In this document: positions 8,864 through 15,878 of the stretch, piece after piece
How the letters are laid out: every line of letters begins with the position of its first letter
Numbering within the stretch: position 1 is the first letter of the stretch
Source of the DNA: a virus
Virus record (IMG/VR): IMGVR_UViG_3300037585_000348
Location: 1 to 28,309 of that record
DNA length: 28,309 nucleotides
Strand: one strand, 5' to 3'
Notes under the pieces: model-generated
The model's database searches: none
The model's input: only the letters and a program-made list of their open reading frames with translations
Told to the model about the DNA's origin: nothing
Position numbers and translations under genes: made by a program

Positions 8864-9409
8864 TTAGTAACCCGCACCTGTATCAGTAACAGGAATATTA
8901 CAAGTTTCAAAATCGTTCTGAACCAATACGCCTAATGTAAATACATATCCACAACATAAGTTATCAAACCTTTCCTGAAACGGCTCTATTGTAAATTGAT
9001 CTTGTGTAAAATAGATAGGTTCATTTATATCATCAACTCCTGCTATTGATTGTCTTGAACTATGCCTTAACATACCTATAATGTCTGTGCATATTTCTAA
9101 AGTCTGATTGAATACTTCCTGTTCGTTATTCTCTCTATCTATTAGCTTAGTTAAAAGCTCGTGCTGTTTAGTTTGCCAATCTGACTTTTCAGATACCATA
9201 TCCATTATAAAGATTTGAAAATTGTAAGTTAATTGACTGTCTCCTGTAGTTACTGATGTTGGATTTATGTGCATTAAAGGAAACTTCTCCATCTTTTCCA
9301 GATTGATGTCATACACATCTCCAACTGAAGTAGTACTTATTTGTTCGTGATACTCACCTAATCTAAGTAAAGTATTGACTACATTATTATATGTCTTATT
9401 ATTTACCAT
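8864..9409 (-). CDS. Tail terminator / neck-like protein
   Basis: This 181-aa protein begins MVNNKTYNNVVNTLLRLGEYHEQI, with a helical start, then beta-strands (LTYNFQIFIMDMV), a helix rich in Glu/Gln (QTKQHELLTKLIDRENNEQEVF) and a C-terminal beta part (CCGYVFTLGVLVQND). This pattern and length fit phage tail terminator or neck proteins in Bacteroidetes phages; that is recollection, not a search. The ATG at 9409 overlaps the end of the frameshifted chaperone reading frame (stop 9401-9399) by 11 nt, which ties its translation to that product. Confidence 0.45.
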   Translation of the reverse strand: MVNNKTYNNVVNTLLRLGEYHEQISTTSVGDVYDINLEKMEKFPLMHINPTSVTTGDSQLTYNFQIFIMDMVSEKSDWQTKQHELLTKLIDRENNEQEVFNQTLEICTDIIGMLRHSSRQSIAGVDDINEPIYFTQDQFTIEPFQERFDNLCCGYVFTLGVLVQNDFETCNIPVTDTGAGY

Positions 9410-10174
9410 TTCTTTTTACTTTATTTTGTGAGTTTAAGTCTGTTTCATAACTTAACCAAGTCAAGCATTCTAACAATCCTAAATTCGTTATTCTTTCTAA
9501 GTTTACTATCTCAGCATTACACAAGCGATAAAAAACACCGAACCACGACCACTTCTCTGCAAAGCTTTCAGAAGCTATTGCGTCTTCGTTGCCTTCAGCT
9601 GCTCCATCAAATACAATGGCAAAATCTCTGATAATTCTTTCCCTAAATTGTAGAAAAAAAAAAGAGCTGCCTGTACTTGCTGAGCTGACATCTTTTTCAT
9701 TTCTTCCGTCCTAAGCCGAATATCTCCATCATAAGCGTCAATAATATAAATATCATTCTTCTTTTCTTTTATCGGTCTATAAAGAACAGCACATATTTCA
9801 GGTAAATGCTTTTCCATTCCATTCTTCATAAATGTTTCTAAGTCGGCATACTCCCCTAATGTTATACTATCCAAATCAGGATGAAAGCCGTACTCAATAC
9901 CATCTATTTCAATAATCCTTTTTAGCTTTGTATCTTGCTTTTGCTGTAAAGCTGCTATCCTGTTCATTATAACTGCTACATCTGACAAAGCTAATTCCTT
10001 TACCAACTGCTTAGGAATATTAGATAACGCTGCTATTGTTTCAGTTGCTTCTTCTGTTTTAGTTCCTGTTTCAAAATCAACAAGTTGCAACCACTTCTCA
10101 AGAGTTACTTCTTCCCAACTGTTAATCAATTTGAACTCTTTTACTTTACCTTTCTTTTTGACTTTTACTTTCAT
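9399..10174 (-). CDS. Tail assembly chaperone, long form made by -1 frameshift
   Basis: After the T10 run at 9663-9654, the -1 frame is open to the TAA at 9401-9399. It encodes about 85 residues of convincing protein: DFAIVFDGAAEGNEDAIASE, then FAEKWSWFGVFYRLCNAEIV and NLGLLECLTWLSYETDL. The spacing (776 nt in all) fits a single -1 slip and gives 258 aa. Many siphoviruses make their tail chaperone as a short form and a frameshifted long form (lambda gpG/gpGT), and the gene sits at the right place, first in the tail block. The segment 9402-9574 would otherwise be a gap. Slippage by the RNA polymerase, or an assembly error in the run, are alternatives. Confidence 0.7.
9575..10174 (-). CDS. Tail assembly chaperone, short form
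   Basis: This is the 199-aa zero-frame product of the first tail gene after the large terminase. It starts with a Lys/Val-rich strand (MKVKVKKKGKVKEFKLINSW), followed by a helical part (EEVTLEKWLQLVDFETGTKT) and a central domain with GIEYGFHPDLDSITLGEYADLE (93-113). That last block strongly recalls Bacteroidetes phage proteins at this locus. It ends 25 codons after the T10 run. As in other siphoviruses, it probably coats the tape measure protein during tail assembly together with the frameshifted long form. The upstream gap holds a TCTATTATATA motif 4 nt before the ATG. Confidence 0.6.
   Translation of the reverse strand: MKVKVKKKGKVKEFKLINSWEEVTLEKWLQLVDFETGTKTEEATETIAALSNIPKQLVKELALSDVAVIMNRIAALQQKQDTKLKRIIEIDGIEYGFHPDLDSITLGEYADLETFMKNGMEKHLPEICAVLYRPIKEKKNDIYIIDAYDGDIRLRTEEMKKMSAQQVQAALFFFYNLGKELSEILPLYLMEQLKATKTQ
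9654..9664 (-). other. T10 slippery run for -1 frameshift
   Basis: On the coding strand the sequence is C followed by ten T and then C, read CTT TTT TTT TTC in the zero frame (residues 171-174). It contains T TTT TTT, which allows tandem slippage by one base. It is the only long homopolymer in this gene and lies exactly where the downstream -1 frame becomes open and protein-like. Confidence 0.6.
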
Positions 10175-10178
10175 CTGT

Positions 10179-10189
10179 TATATAATAGA
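10179..10189 (-). promoter_or_regulatory. TCTATTATATA motif upstream of tail operon
   Basis: This is an exact copy of the recurring intergenic motif, in the 32-nt gap between the large terminase stop and the tail chaperone ATG. The identity with the copy at 25903-25913 extends to TTTCTATTATATAACAG. Here it ends only 4 nt before the ATG, so as a promoter it would give an almost leaderless mRNA; a translation or RNA-processing signal is an alternative. Confidence 0.45.
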
Positions 10190-10206
10190 AATTTGTTGTT
10201 TTTAGT

Positions 10207-11418
10207 TTACTGTACATAATACTTCCCTGCATTAGGGTTATCTAAGTGATAAATAACATTATATCTAACACCATCAATTGCGTGGTTATAGTTGTCTACA
10301 TAAAGTTTAGAACCTTTGTCAGCGTATATATAATTGTTCAATTCTTTAGCTATGTTAGTACTCTCAGGAGTTATAATTAATTCATAGTCTTGCATACGAG
10401 TTATTCCACTTTCAATAGTTCCTTTTTTTACAGGTTTGATGTTTACTCCTAAATGTCTAAGGTCTGCTATTAGTCTAGGTTCTGCACTATCAGCAATGAT
10501 AAGTTTATTATCTACTTTGTCTAATATTATTTGAGCCAATTCGTTTGACTTCAATCCATTCTTATAGATATGTTCTTTTAAATATATCTTACGCTTTCTT
10601 TTATCTATAGCTACTTCAGTAAGGCTATCAGGATCAACACTAAAACCAAAGTCCATACCACAAGAAGTTTGTAAGCCATCAGGATTAAATTCTCCTATGC
10701 TCCAATTCTCAAATACAACTCCTTCTGCTTTATCTAACCAGCCGCCTAAGATTTTGTGCTGATACTTTTTAAAGTTTCTATGCTTTATGCTCTTAATACG
10801 CTCTAGGAAGCTCTGTGAGAGGTTTGTGATATTATCTAGGTAGTTGGTATGGATATAACATACATTGTCCTTAGAGCCATTAAAACCACCTTCTACACCT
10901 TTGTCCTCAAAAAACCTTTTATATATCCAATGTTCTTTAGTTACAGGGTTTAGTATTAATACAACTCTATTGTGTATGTTCTTTTCTCTTATACTTAAAT
11001 CAATAGTATCAAAGATATTCTCATCAACTAATTCTTCTGCCTCATCAAGTACCCAAGTACTTATTCCTTGTAAAGATTTTAGACTAGCTGTCTGATTACC
11101 TGCCGAGGTTTTAATACCTCTAAATAGAATATCTGAATTATTTTTTGTATTGACTACTTCTGCTTTATTAATACTAAAGACTTCATCAAACCCTAGCAGC
11201 CCTATCTTTTCTAAGAATTCAGGAATGATTGATAAGTGAGCTGATGTCATTGTAAAACGAGTAAAAAGAATTCTAATCCCTTTAGTCATTGTAAGTAAAG
11301 TCAAAAAAACTGTTACAGCAAAAGACTTGCCTGAACCTCTACCGCCTGTAATTATAAAGTAACGAGCATCAGAAGAAAATAATGGATTATATTTCTTATT
11401 CAGTATCAGTTTCAACAA
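10207..11418 (-). CDS. terL: Terminase large subunit
   Basis: This is a 403-aa packaging motor with nuclease (PBSX/Terminase_3-like). The ATPase domain has Walker A GGRGSGKS (25-32) and Walker B WVLDEAEEL (122-130). The RNase H-like nuclease domain shows the expected acidic residues in GMDFGFSVDP (D256), LIIADSAEPRLIADL (D310) and NHAIDGVRY (D382). Length fits the family, so it looks intact. The enzyme pumps DNA into proheads through the portal. Its ATG lies 23 nt inside the end of the small subunit gene. The portal gene, often next door in other phages, is far away on this map. Confidence 0.95.
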   Translation of the reverse strand: MLKLILNKKYNPLFSSDARYFIITGGRGSGKSFAVTVFLTLLTMTKGIRILFTRFTMTSAHLSIIPEFLEKIGLLGFDEVFSINKAEVVNTKNNSDILFRGIKTSAGNQTASLKSLQGISTWVLDEAEELVDENIFDTIDLSIREKNIHNRVVLILNPVTKEHWIYKRFFEDKGVEGGFNGSKDNVCYIHTNYLDNITNLSQSFLERIKSIKHRNFKKYQHKILGGWLDKAEGVVFENWSIGEFNPDGLQTSCGMDFGFSVDPDSLTEVAIDKRKRKIYLKEHIYKNGLKSNELAQIILDKVDNKLIIADSAEPRLIADLRHLGVNIKPVKKGTIESGITRMQDYELIITPESTNIAKELNNYIYADKGSKLYVDNYNHAIDGVRYNVIYHLDNPNAGKYYVQ

Positions 11419-11749
11419 ATGTTATTACAGGCATATTAATTGCTTTATCACCTGAAGTTATATCTACCTTATTTGTTTCATTCCAACCAAGCCTAGTCTT
11501 AGCTGCGTGTATTACAACTGATGGCACTTTATCCTTTACACATTCATAATACTTTGACTTAATAAAGTCCTGCTGTATGTTTTCTATTTCTTCAACCTTT
11601 GCTGCAAATTCTTCATCTTCTTTTAGCCACTTATAAAAGTTTGTTCTGCTTAGGTCAGTTGCCTTCAAAGCTGTAGTTATTACTCCTAGTGAACTTTCTA
11701 AAGCTTTGAGTAATCTCTCTTTGTTAATCTTTGTTCTATTTTGTTCCAT
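11396..11749 (-). CDS. terS: Terminase small subunit
   Basis: This 117-aa protein has an N-terminal helix-turn-helix (ERLLKALESSLGVITTALKA, then TDLSRTNFYKWLKEDEEF) as expected for the DNA-recognition subunit of terminase. A following helical region (KVEEIENIQQDFIKSKYYECV) could be the oligomerisation core. It directly precedes terL with overlap and follows the ABC-GNAT gene with a 14-nt overlap (ATGGAACAAAATAG). Motif plus position make the call good. Confidence 0.8.
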   Translation of the reverse strand: MEQNRTKINKERLLKALESSLGVITTALKATDLSRTNFYKWLKEDEEFAAKVEEIENIQQDFIKSKYYECVKDKVPSVVIHAAKTRLGWNETNKVDITSGDKAINMPVITFVETDTE

Positions 11750-12815
11750 TTTTAAAATATCTAAATGCTGCTGTTATTCTATTTTTAGTACTTGTTTTAT
11801 TGAATTCTACCATTTTTTGTTTACCTGTATTTCTACCAAAAAAATAACATTTCCAATTTTTATGTTTTTTGAGTGAAAATATTAAACTTGGCGCTGATGT
11901 TGTTATACCAAATACAAAATTATTATCAGTATATTTCTTTGCTATATAGTCTAAAAGTCTTCCTCCTATTCCTATTCCTTGATAATCAGGCAATACTACT
12001 AATCTATGAACTTTTTTCAAATTAGGTTTTTTATTAGGTAGATGTAATATACTTATAAAACCTGCTATTTGTTCATTTACATAAGCAACATATGTATGTG
12101 CTGCATTATTATGACTATGACTTAAATAGTGGTGTTTAGCAAATATTCTCCAAATTGACTTATCTCTTGTTTTGAATATTTCAAATTTAACTTTAGGTCT
12201 ATTTTTTTTTTGCCCTTCAAGTATTTGAAAGGTCATACTGTCAGTATTAAACACCCAATCAGGCAATAGCCAATCTTGTACGTCGTGATGACAAGTTACT
12301 GCAATAAATTGCTTGTTTGATTTTCTAATTGCTTTTTGCATTGCATAAGAACCTATTTTAGCAACATTACGGTCAACTACTGAAGTAAATTCATCAAATA
12401 CTATTAGTTTATCTTCTTTTAAAAGGGCATTAGCTAAATCAACCCTCATTTTTTGACCATTAGATAATACTGAATATGGCTTTAACCAACTAGGTGGTGA
12501 ACTGAACCCTACACTATTAAATATTTTTGTTATATCATCTACTGACGCCGAATCGGGCATATCATCTAAAATAGTTTCTGCTTGATAGTTAAAATTAGTT
12601 ACATAAGCATCTTCAAATAATTCTTTTGCTATCGTAGTTTTACCTGTACCACTATTACCGACTATTAAACCAATTTTCCAATCTTTAGGCATATCTATAT
12701 TGCCTTCAAAATGTTCTTTTATATGTTCTGTTTGTAAGTCAAATTTGCCCATTACTGAAGCAACTCTAAATGTTTTTTTTGGCTTACTCTCTCTTAAAAT
12801 GTTAAAATTCGGCAT
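11736..12815 (-). CDS. ABC-type ATPase fused to GNAT (Mom-like) acyltransferase domain
   Basis: This is a 359-aa two-domain protein. Residues 1-200 are an ABC-family ATPase: Walker A GNSGTGKT (53-60), signature LSNGQ (117-121), Walker B LIVFDE (137-142) and an H-loop at HH 176-177. There are no membrane segments, so it is not a transporter. Residues about 210-359 are a GNAT fold: HHYL (228-231), HRLVVLPDYQGIGIGGRLL (270-288; acyl-CoA binding loop QGIGIG). The HHYL start recalls the Mom branch of GNATs; phage Mu Mom modifies adenine in DNA. With a ParB-like gene before it (22-nt overlap) and terminase after it, I infer a DNA-modifying or DNA-scanning enzyme that protects phage DNA. A protein-modifying role is the alternative. 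Confidence 0.8.
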   Translation of the reverse strand: MPNFNILRESKPKKTFRVASVMGKFDLQTEHIKEHFEGNIDMPKDWKIGLIVGNSGTGKTTIAKELFEDAYVTNFNYQAETILDDMPDSASVDDITKIFNSVGFSSPPSWLKPYSVLSNGQKMRVDLANALLKEDKLIVFDEFTSVVDRNVAKIGSYAMQKAIRKSNKQFIAVTCHHDVQDWLLPDWVFNTDSMTFQILEGQKKNRPKVKFEIFKTRDKSIWRIFAKHHYLSHSHNNAAHTYVAYVNEQIAGFISILHLPNKKPNLKKVHRLVVLPDYQGIGIGGRLLDYIAKKYTDNNFVFGITTSAPSLIFSLKKHKNWKCYFFGRNTGKQKMVEFNKTSTKNRITAAFRYFKNGTK

Positions 12816-13312
12816 TTATATCCTTTTTGTGTTAATTCATTAAATACTTGTTCTTGTTCTCTTTCTGAATTTAGTTCTATTTCAACTCTATATTCTTCTG
12901 ATATATTATTTGAAATATCATTGACTTCATTATTTTGTTCATCATCTTCATTTTGCCATACATCTAAACCCCACTCAGCAAGTTGAACGCTATCCCATTC
13001 ATTACCTAGCATATCCCATTCCCACTCTCCAAAACCTACATTATCTTTAACTATAAACTCTTTCTTTTGTTCTTCAGTAAGTCCTTCTGCTACTTCTATC
13101 CATACTTCTTTTAGTCCTGCGTCTTTACTTGCCTTTAATCTCATATTGCCACCAAGCACCATCATATCTTCATCAACTACAATTGGTCTAAGCTTTAACA
13201 TCTCAGGAAATTCCTGTATTGACTTAACTAGCTTTTTAAACTTATCGTTCTTAATTATTCTAGGATTGTCAGGGTTTCCCTTTACTTTACTTATCTTAAC
13301 TTGTTGTTTCAT
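12794..13312 (-). CDS. ParB-like nuclease-domain protein
   Basis: This 172-aa protein carries a ParB/Srx-type N-terminal domain: NPDNPR (13-18), KKLVKSIQEFPEMLKLRPIV (26-45) and VLGGNMR (52-58), followed by LTEEQKKEFIVKDN (78-91). FGEWEWDML (94-102) and WDSVQLAEWGLDVW are typical of the phage/MTase-linked ParB group. The C-terminus is acidic and then ends in a small strand-rich part. Such domains bind DNA or CTP and in phages often sit beside DNA methylases or terminases. Here it overlaps the ABC-GNAT gene, so the two are likely made together. No HTH domain is present, so plasmid-type partition is unlikely. Confidence 0.8.
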   Translation of the reverse strand: MKQQVKISKVKGNPDNPRIIKNDKFKKLVKSIQEFPEMLKLRPIVVDEDMMVLGGNMRLKASKDAGLKEVWIEVAEGLTEEQKKEFIVKDNVGFGEWEWDMLGNEWDSVQLAEWGLDVWQNEDDEQNNEVNDISNNISEEYRVEIELNSEREQEQVFNELTQKGYKCRILTF

Positions 13313-13314
13313 AA

Positions 13315-13325
13315 TATATAATAGA
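13315..13325 (-). promoter_or_regulatory. TCTATTATATA motif upstream of ParB-like gene
   Basis: This is an exact copy of the intergenic motif in the 30-nt gap before the ParB-like ATG; the motif ends 2 nt before the ATG. That distance is very short for a promoter -10 box, so a leaderless transcript or a translation/processing signal has to be considered. It marks the border between the early genes and the ParB-terminase block. Confidence 0.4.
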
Positions 13326-13342
13326 ATTTTTGTTTATTTGTT

Positions 13343-13576
13343 TTACTCAGCTTTACTTCTTATCTTTTCTGTTGCTCCTTCCCATAGATTATCTCGTTTC
13401 ATACTTAGAGTAGGCTCTGTTCTTTTAAGGCTAGGCATTCCGTCTGTTGGTTTGCTATCCATATATTTACCGCAACTACACTGAGCTTCCTTAGTTACCC
13501 ATTTCTTGTCTCTTAGAACTATTGTAGCCTTACCTATTTCCATAGTGTTTCCACATTCGCAACTATATAGCGTCAT
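13343..13576 (-). CDS. Small Cys-rich (zinc-ribbon-like) protein
   Basis: This is a 77-aa protein. Two CxC pairs (C6/C8 in YSCECGN and C33/C35 in AQCSCGKYM) are spaced like a small zinc ribbon. The rest is polar and basic. I do not recognise a specific family; many phages carry such proteins in early regions. The start overlaps the upstream DUF3310-like gene by exactly 14 nt (ATGACGCTATATAG). Confidence 0.55.
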   Translation of the reverse strand: MTLYSCECGNTMEIGKATIVLRDKKWVTKEAQCSCGKYMDSKPTDGMPSLKRTEPTLSMKRDNLWEGATEKIRSKAE

Positions 13577-13853
13577 TGTGTAATCTTTCTAATTCAAAGT
13601 GTAGGTGGTTAATTGCTTTCTGTATATCTTGTTCAGCAGGGTTACCTTCCTTTTTCCCCGCTCTTAATAAATAACTGATTGCAGTTCCTAAGTTGTAGCT
13701 ATCAGGTTGAAAGTCCTCTACTACTTTTCTTGCTGAGTAACCATACTTCTTTCCTGAGTAGTAACTTGGTTCAGGTGTTTTTTTATAATCACTATCTAAT
13801 TCAATTGGCGGCATATTTTCTAGGTTTTTAATTAATTTATTATTTTGTTTCAT
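13563..13853 (-). CDS. DUF3310 family protein
   Basis: This 96-aa protein contains a DUF3310 core: YGYSARKVVEDFQPDSYNLG (37-56), then AISYLLRAGKKEGNPAEQDI (58-77) and KAINHLHFELERL (79-91). The family is common in phages and is sometimes described as SaV-like or nucleotide-kinase linked, but its reaction is not established here. Length is near the normal minimum for the domain. Both ends overlap neighbours by 14 nt, so it belongs to a coupled early operon. Confidence 0.75.
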   Translation of the reverse strand: MKQNNKLIKNLENMPPIELDSDYKKTPEPSYYSGKKYGYSARKVVEDFQPDSYNLGTAISYLLRAGKKEGNPAEQDIQKAINHLHFELERLHNDAI

Positions 13854-14025
13854 TATCTAAAAGTTTTAATAATTGGTGCGGTGTATATATTCTGCTATCA
13901 CCGTCATAGTTTTCAAAGATACAAGTAAAGTTATCTTTCTCCCAAGTCCATAGACTTCTGACATTCTTTTTAATGTGGCTGTTTAACACCCATTTAATTG
14001 TTTTGTAAGTTCTATTTGTATTCAT
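13840..14025 (-). CDS. Small hypothetical protein
   Basis: This is a 61-aa polar protein rich in Asn, Lys and Trp (WVLNSHIKKN, WTWEKDNF, YTPHQLLKLLDNE). No membrane segment or known motif is visible. It is accepted because it fits exactly between two genes with 14-nt overlaps at each end (ATGAATACAAATAG and ATGAAACAAAATAA). The C-terminal HQLLKLL helix might mediate protein contact; function unknown. Confidence 0.5.
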   Translation of the reverse strand: MNTNRTYKTIKWVLNSHIKKNVRSLWTWEKDNFTCIFENYDGDSRIYTPHQLLKLLDNETK

Positions 14026-14410
14026 TATATAGTTTTTTTATTCCGTCAAAGCAAGTTGATATACAAGAACCACAATTTGTTCTAGGACTGTAGTTAGTAT
14101 TGTATATAGTATTGTATGTTTCAATCATTCTTTTTTTAGCTGCTTGATCTTTTGCTCTACCTGTTTTTAAATCTTTCCACATATCTAAAATTTCATCTAC
14201 TATTTCCTGAGGTAAAGTATCAGGGGTTTCTACTTCTGTTGTTTTATCCCAATACTTCTGAGGACAATGTTGAGTAGCAATTCTTGCCTTCACTTTCATA
14301 AAACAGGTACAAATTTTACAATTCCCTGTAGGTTTAAAATAATAAACACAACTCCTACAGATAGTTATTCTATCTTCATAAATTTCGTTAGGCACAAAAA
14401 ACTTGTTCAT
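14012..14410 (-). CDS. Cys-rich zinc-binding-like phage protein
   Basis: This is a 132-aa protein with an N-terminal cysteine cluster: ICRSC (C18, C21), NCKICTC (C31, C34, C36) and HCPQKYW (C49). This looks like a compact zinc-binding module. The middle is helical (IVDEILDMWKDLKTG) and the C-terminus has a second Cys group (NCGSCISTC). I have seen similar Cys patterns in early genes of Bacteroidetes phages, but cannot name a function; nucleic-acid binding is a guess. It starts one base after the stop of the 48-aa gene. Confidence 0.6.
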   Translation of the reverse strand: MNKFFVPNEIYEDRITICRSCVYYFKPTGNCKICTCFMKVKARIATQHCPQKYWDKTTEVETPDTLPQEIVDEILDMWKDLKTGRAKDQAAKKRMIETYNTIYNTNYSPRTNCGSCISTCFDGIKKLYNEYK

Positions 14411-14411
14411 C

Positions 14412-14558
14412 TTATGAAGGAAATATTGCTACTAGTTTTTCATTCTTTTGCTTTTTTTCATCTGCTTTTTTTGGCTTCCTTTTTTTAACAATTATTGTCT
14501 GAGAAAACCCAAACATCATTTCAAAAGAAGAACACTTGTCAGGGTCATACATTTTCAT
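14412..14558 (-). CDS. Small basic protein (48 aa), overlaps sigma-like gene
   Basis: This is a short gene reading MKMYDPDKCSSFEMMFGFSQ, then a Lys-rich stretch (VKKRKPKKADEKKQKNEK) and VAIFPS at the end. It begins 14 nt inside the sigma-like gene and ends just before the Cys-rich gene start, filling the gap exactly, and the other minus-strand frames are not better. The second ATG (14552) is an alternative start. The Lys-rich part may bind nucleic acid; function unknown. Confidence 0.5.
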   Translation of the reverse strand: MKMYDPDKCSSFEMMFGFSQTIIVKKRKPKKADEKKQKNEKLVAIFPS

Positions 14559-15096
14559 TCAATTCTTTTTTTAATATTTCTCTTACTTTATCTATTGTAG
14601 TAAATAAACTGTTTCTACTTATTCCTGTTTTCTTTGCTAAACTATCTAATGTTTCTCCTGAGTAGTAAAGCTCAAATATCTTTTTATCGTACCAAGTTTG
14701 CTTATCTAATACCTTATCAATTTCTTCTAACTTTTCCCATTTATAGTTATCTTCTTTTTGTTCAGGTAAATTATAGATACTATTATGAAAAGCGTTCTGA
14801 GTATAGCTTGGTGTATATACTCCTACTAAATTAGTGTAGTACTTCTTATACTTATAATAAAAAGGACTTCTTACGCTTGTTAAACTTCTTCTTAGTACTA
14901 CTGCACCGTAACCTTTAATTCCTTTTACACCATCTTTTTCATAAATGTCTTTTAAAGTAGTAGGGTTCATTTGTAGAAAATAAATCATAAGTTCCTGAAC
15001 AGCGTCATTAATTGCTTCTTCATCTTGCGTTATACCATAACACATCTTTCTAAAGAAAGAACTTAGCTTTGATATTTCTGCATATATCTCAGTCAT
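14545..15096 (-). CDS. RNA polymerase sigma-factor-like regulator
   Basis: This 183-aa protein is built like a small (ECF-type) sigma factor. Residues about 10-50 (FFRKMCYGITQDEEAINDAV, QELMIYFLQM) resemble region 2, which contacts core polymerase and the -10 element. Residues about 138-178 (WYDKKIFELYYSGETLDSLA, KKTGISRNSLFTTIDKVREI) form a region 4-like helix-turn-helix. I infer a late-gene regulator that redirects host RNA polymerase, possibly to the recurring TCTATTATATA motif. The link to that motif is a hypothesis. A non-sigma HTH protein is the alternative. It starts 8 nt inside the preceding gene. Confidence 0.65.
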   Translation of the reverse strand: MTEIYAEISKLSSFFRKMCYGITQDEEAINDAVQELMIYFLQMNPTTLKDIYEKDGVKGIKGYGAVVLRRSLTSVRSPFYYKYKKYYTNLVGVYTPSYTQNAFHNSIYNLPEQKEDNYKWEKLEEIDKVLDKQTWYDKKIFELYYSGETLDSLAKKTGISRNSLFTTIDKVREILKKELNENV

Positions 15097-15445
15097 TTAT
15101 TTGTTCTAAAGCGTCAATCTTATCTGTTACGTCGTGTACCATTTCATCAAGTACAGTTTTATAAGCTCTAAGTGTAGCTGAATTACTTTTTGTTTCAAGC
15201 CCTGCAAAGAACCCATTTGTAGCAACTGATAAATTTATAGGAATTATCATCAGCCAATCGTACCAATTATTCTCTTTAACTCCTTTCCCATAGTTGTTGT
15301 GATATTCAAGTATTATATCTACTACATCTAAGTAGTTGTTGTATTTTGATTTTGTACTTACTTCTTTTGAGAACTCAGTACACATTAAAATGTAGGTTTC
15401 TATTATTGTTCTGTGTTCCTCACTTGCATAAATCGGTTCTCTCAT
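15089..15445 (-). CDS. Hypothetical early protein
   Basis: This is a 118-aa, mostly helical protein: EEHRTIIETYILMCTEFSKE, YLDVVDIILEYHNNYG and AYKTVLDEMVHDVTDKIDAL. No motif or membrane segment that I recognise. It lies between the ninG and sigma-like genes and overlaps the latter by 8 nt, so it should be expressed with them. The codon pattern and absence of a competing frame support it as a real gene; function unknown. Confidence 0.5.
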   Translation of the reverse strand: MREPIYASEEHRTIIETYILMCTEFSKEVSTKSKYNNYLDVVDIILEYHNNYGKGVKENNWYDWLMIIPINLSVATNGFFAGLETKSNSATLRAYKTVLDEMVHDVTDKIDALEQIND

Positions 15446-15467
15446 ACGCCAAACTTAGTAAAAATGT

Positions 15468-15878
15468 TTACTCAATTCCTTTTTCTTTTTTTAACTTATC
15501 AACAAGTGATTTGTAATAACTTATCTTTTCTTCATATTCTACCCTAGAAATCTTTAAAGTTGTTCTGGCTAAGAATTGTAATTCTTCAGCTACACCTTCT
15601 CCATACTTTGCGTCTAAAGCTAAAGCAAATTTATACTGTTCTCCCCACGCATAGACATTACATTTTACACATTGTACTTGGCAATTCTCCTCATCAAATC
15701 TTGTAGACAAGTGTTTCCTACTTTGAAAATGTCCGTTTTGCATACCATCTTTGTAGTGCCTAACTACTCCACAAGTGAAGCATTGACACATTCCGTATTC
15801 GTTAGCTTCTCTTAGTCTGATATAAATACTAAACCATTTGTCAAGCTCCTTTTTTAATTTACTGACTGTCTTTTTCAT
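15468..15878 (-). CDS. ninG: NinG-like recombination nuclease
   Basis: This 136-aa protein matches phage NinG (lambda Rap), a nuclease that acts on branched DNA in recombination. Metal-binding and core residues are visible: CFTCG (C33, C36), MQNGHFQSRKHLSTRFDEEN (46-65, with NGHF H50), CQVQCVKCN (C66, C70, C73) and the following WGEQYKFALAL. Length is shorter than lambda NinG but includes the whole core. It fits the early recombination set with the annealing-type and SSB-like proteins upstream. Its ATG overlaps the previous stop as ATGA. Confidence 0.85.
   Translation of the reverse strand: MKKTVSKLKKELDKWFSIYIRLREANEYGMCQCFTCGVVRHYKDGMQNGHFQSRKHLSTRFDEENCQVQCVKCNVYAWGEQYKFALALDAKYGEGVAEELQFLARTTLKISRVEYEEKISYYKSLVDKLKKEKGIE

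Noticed and set aside
9428-9631. Plus-strand open frame in the apparent gap after the tail chaperone
   Set aside because: The minus-strand -1 frame explains the same stretch with protein-like sequence and correct coupling to the next gene; the plus frame is Ser/Leu-rich and has no partner.
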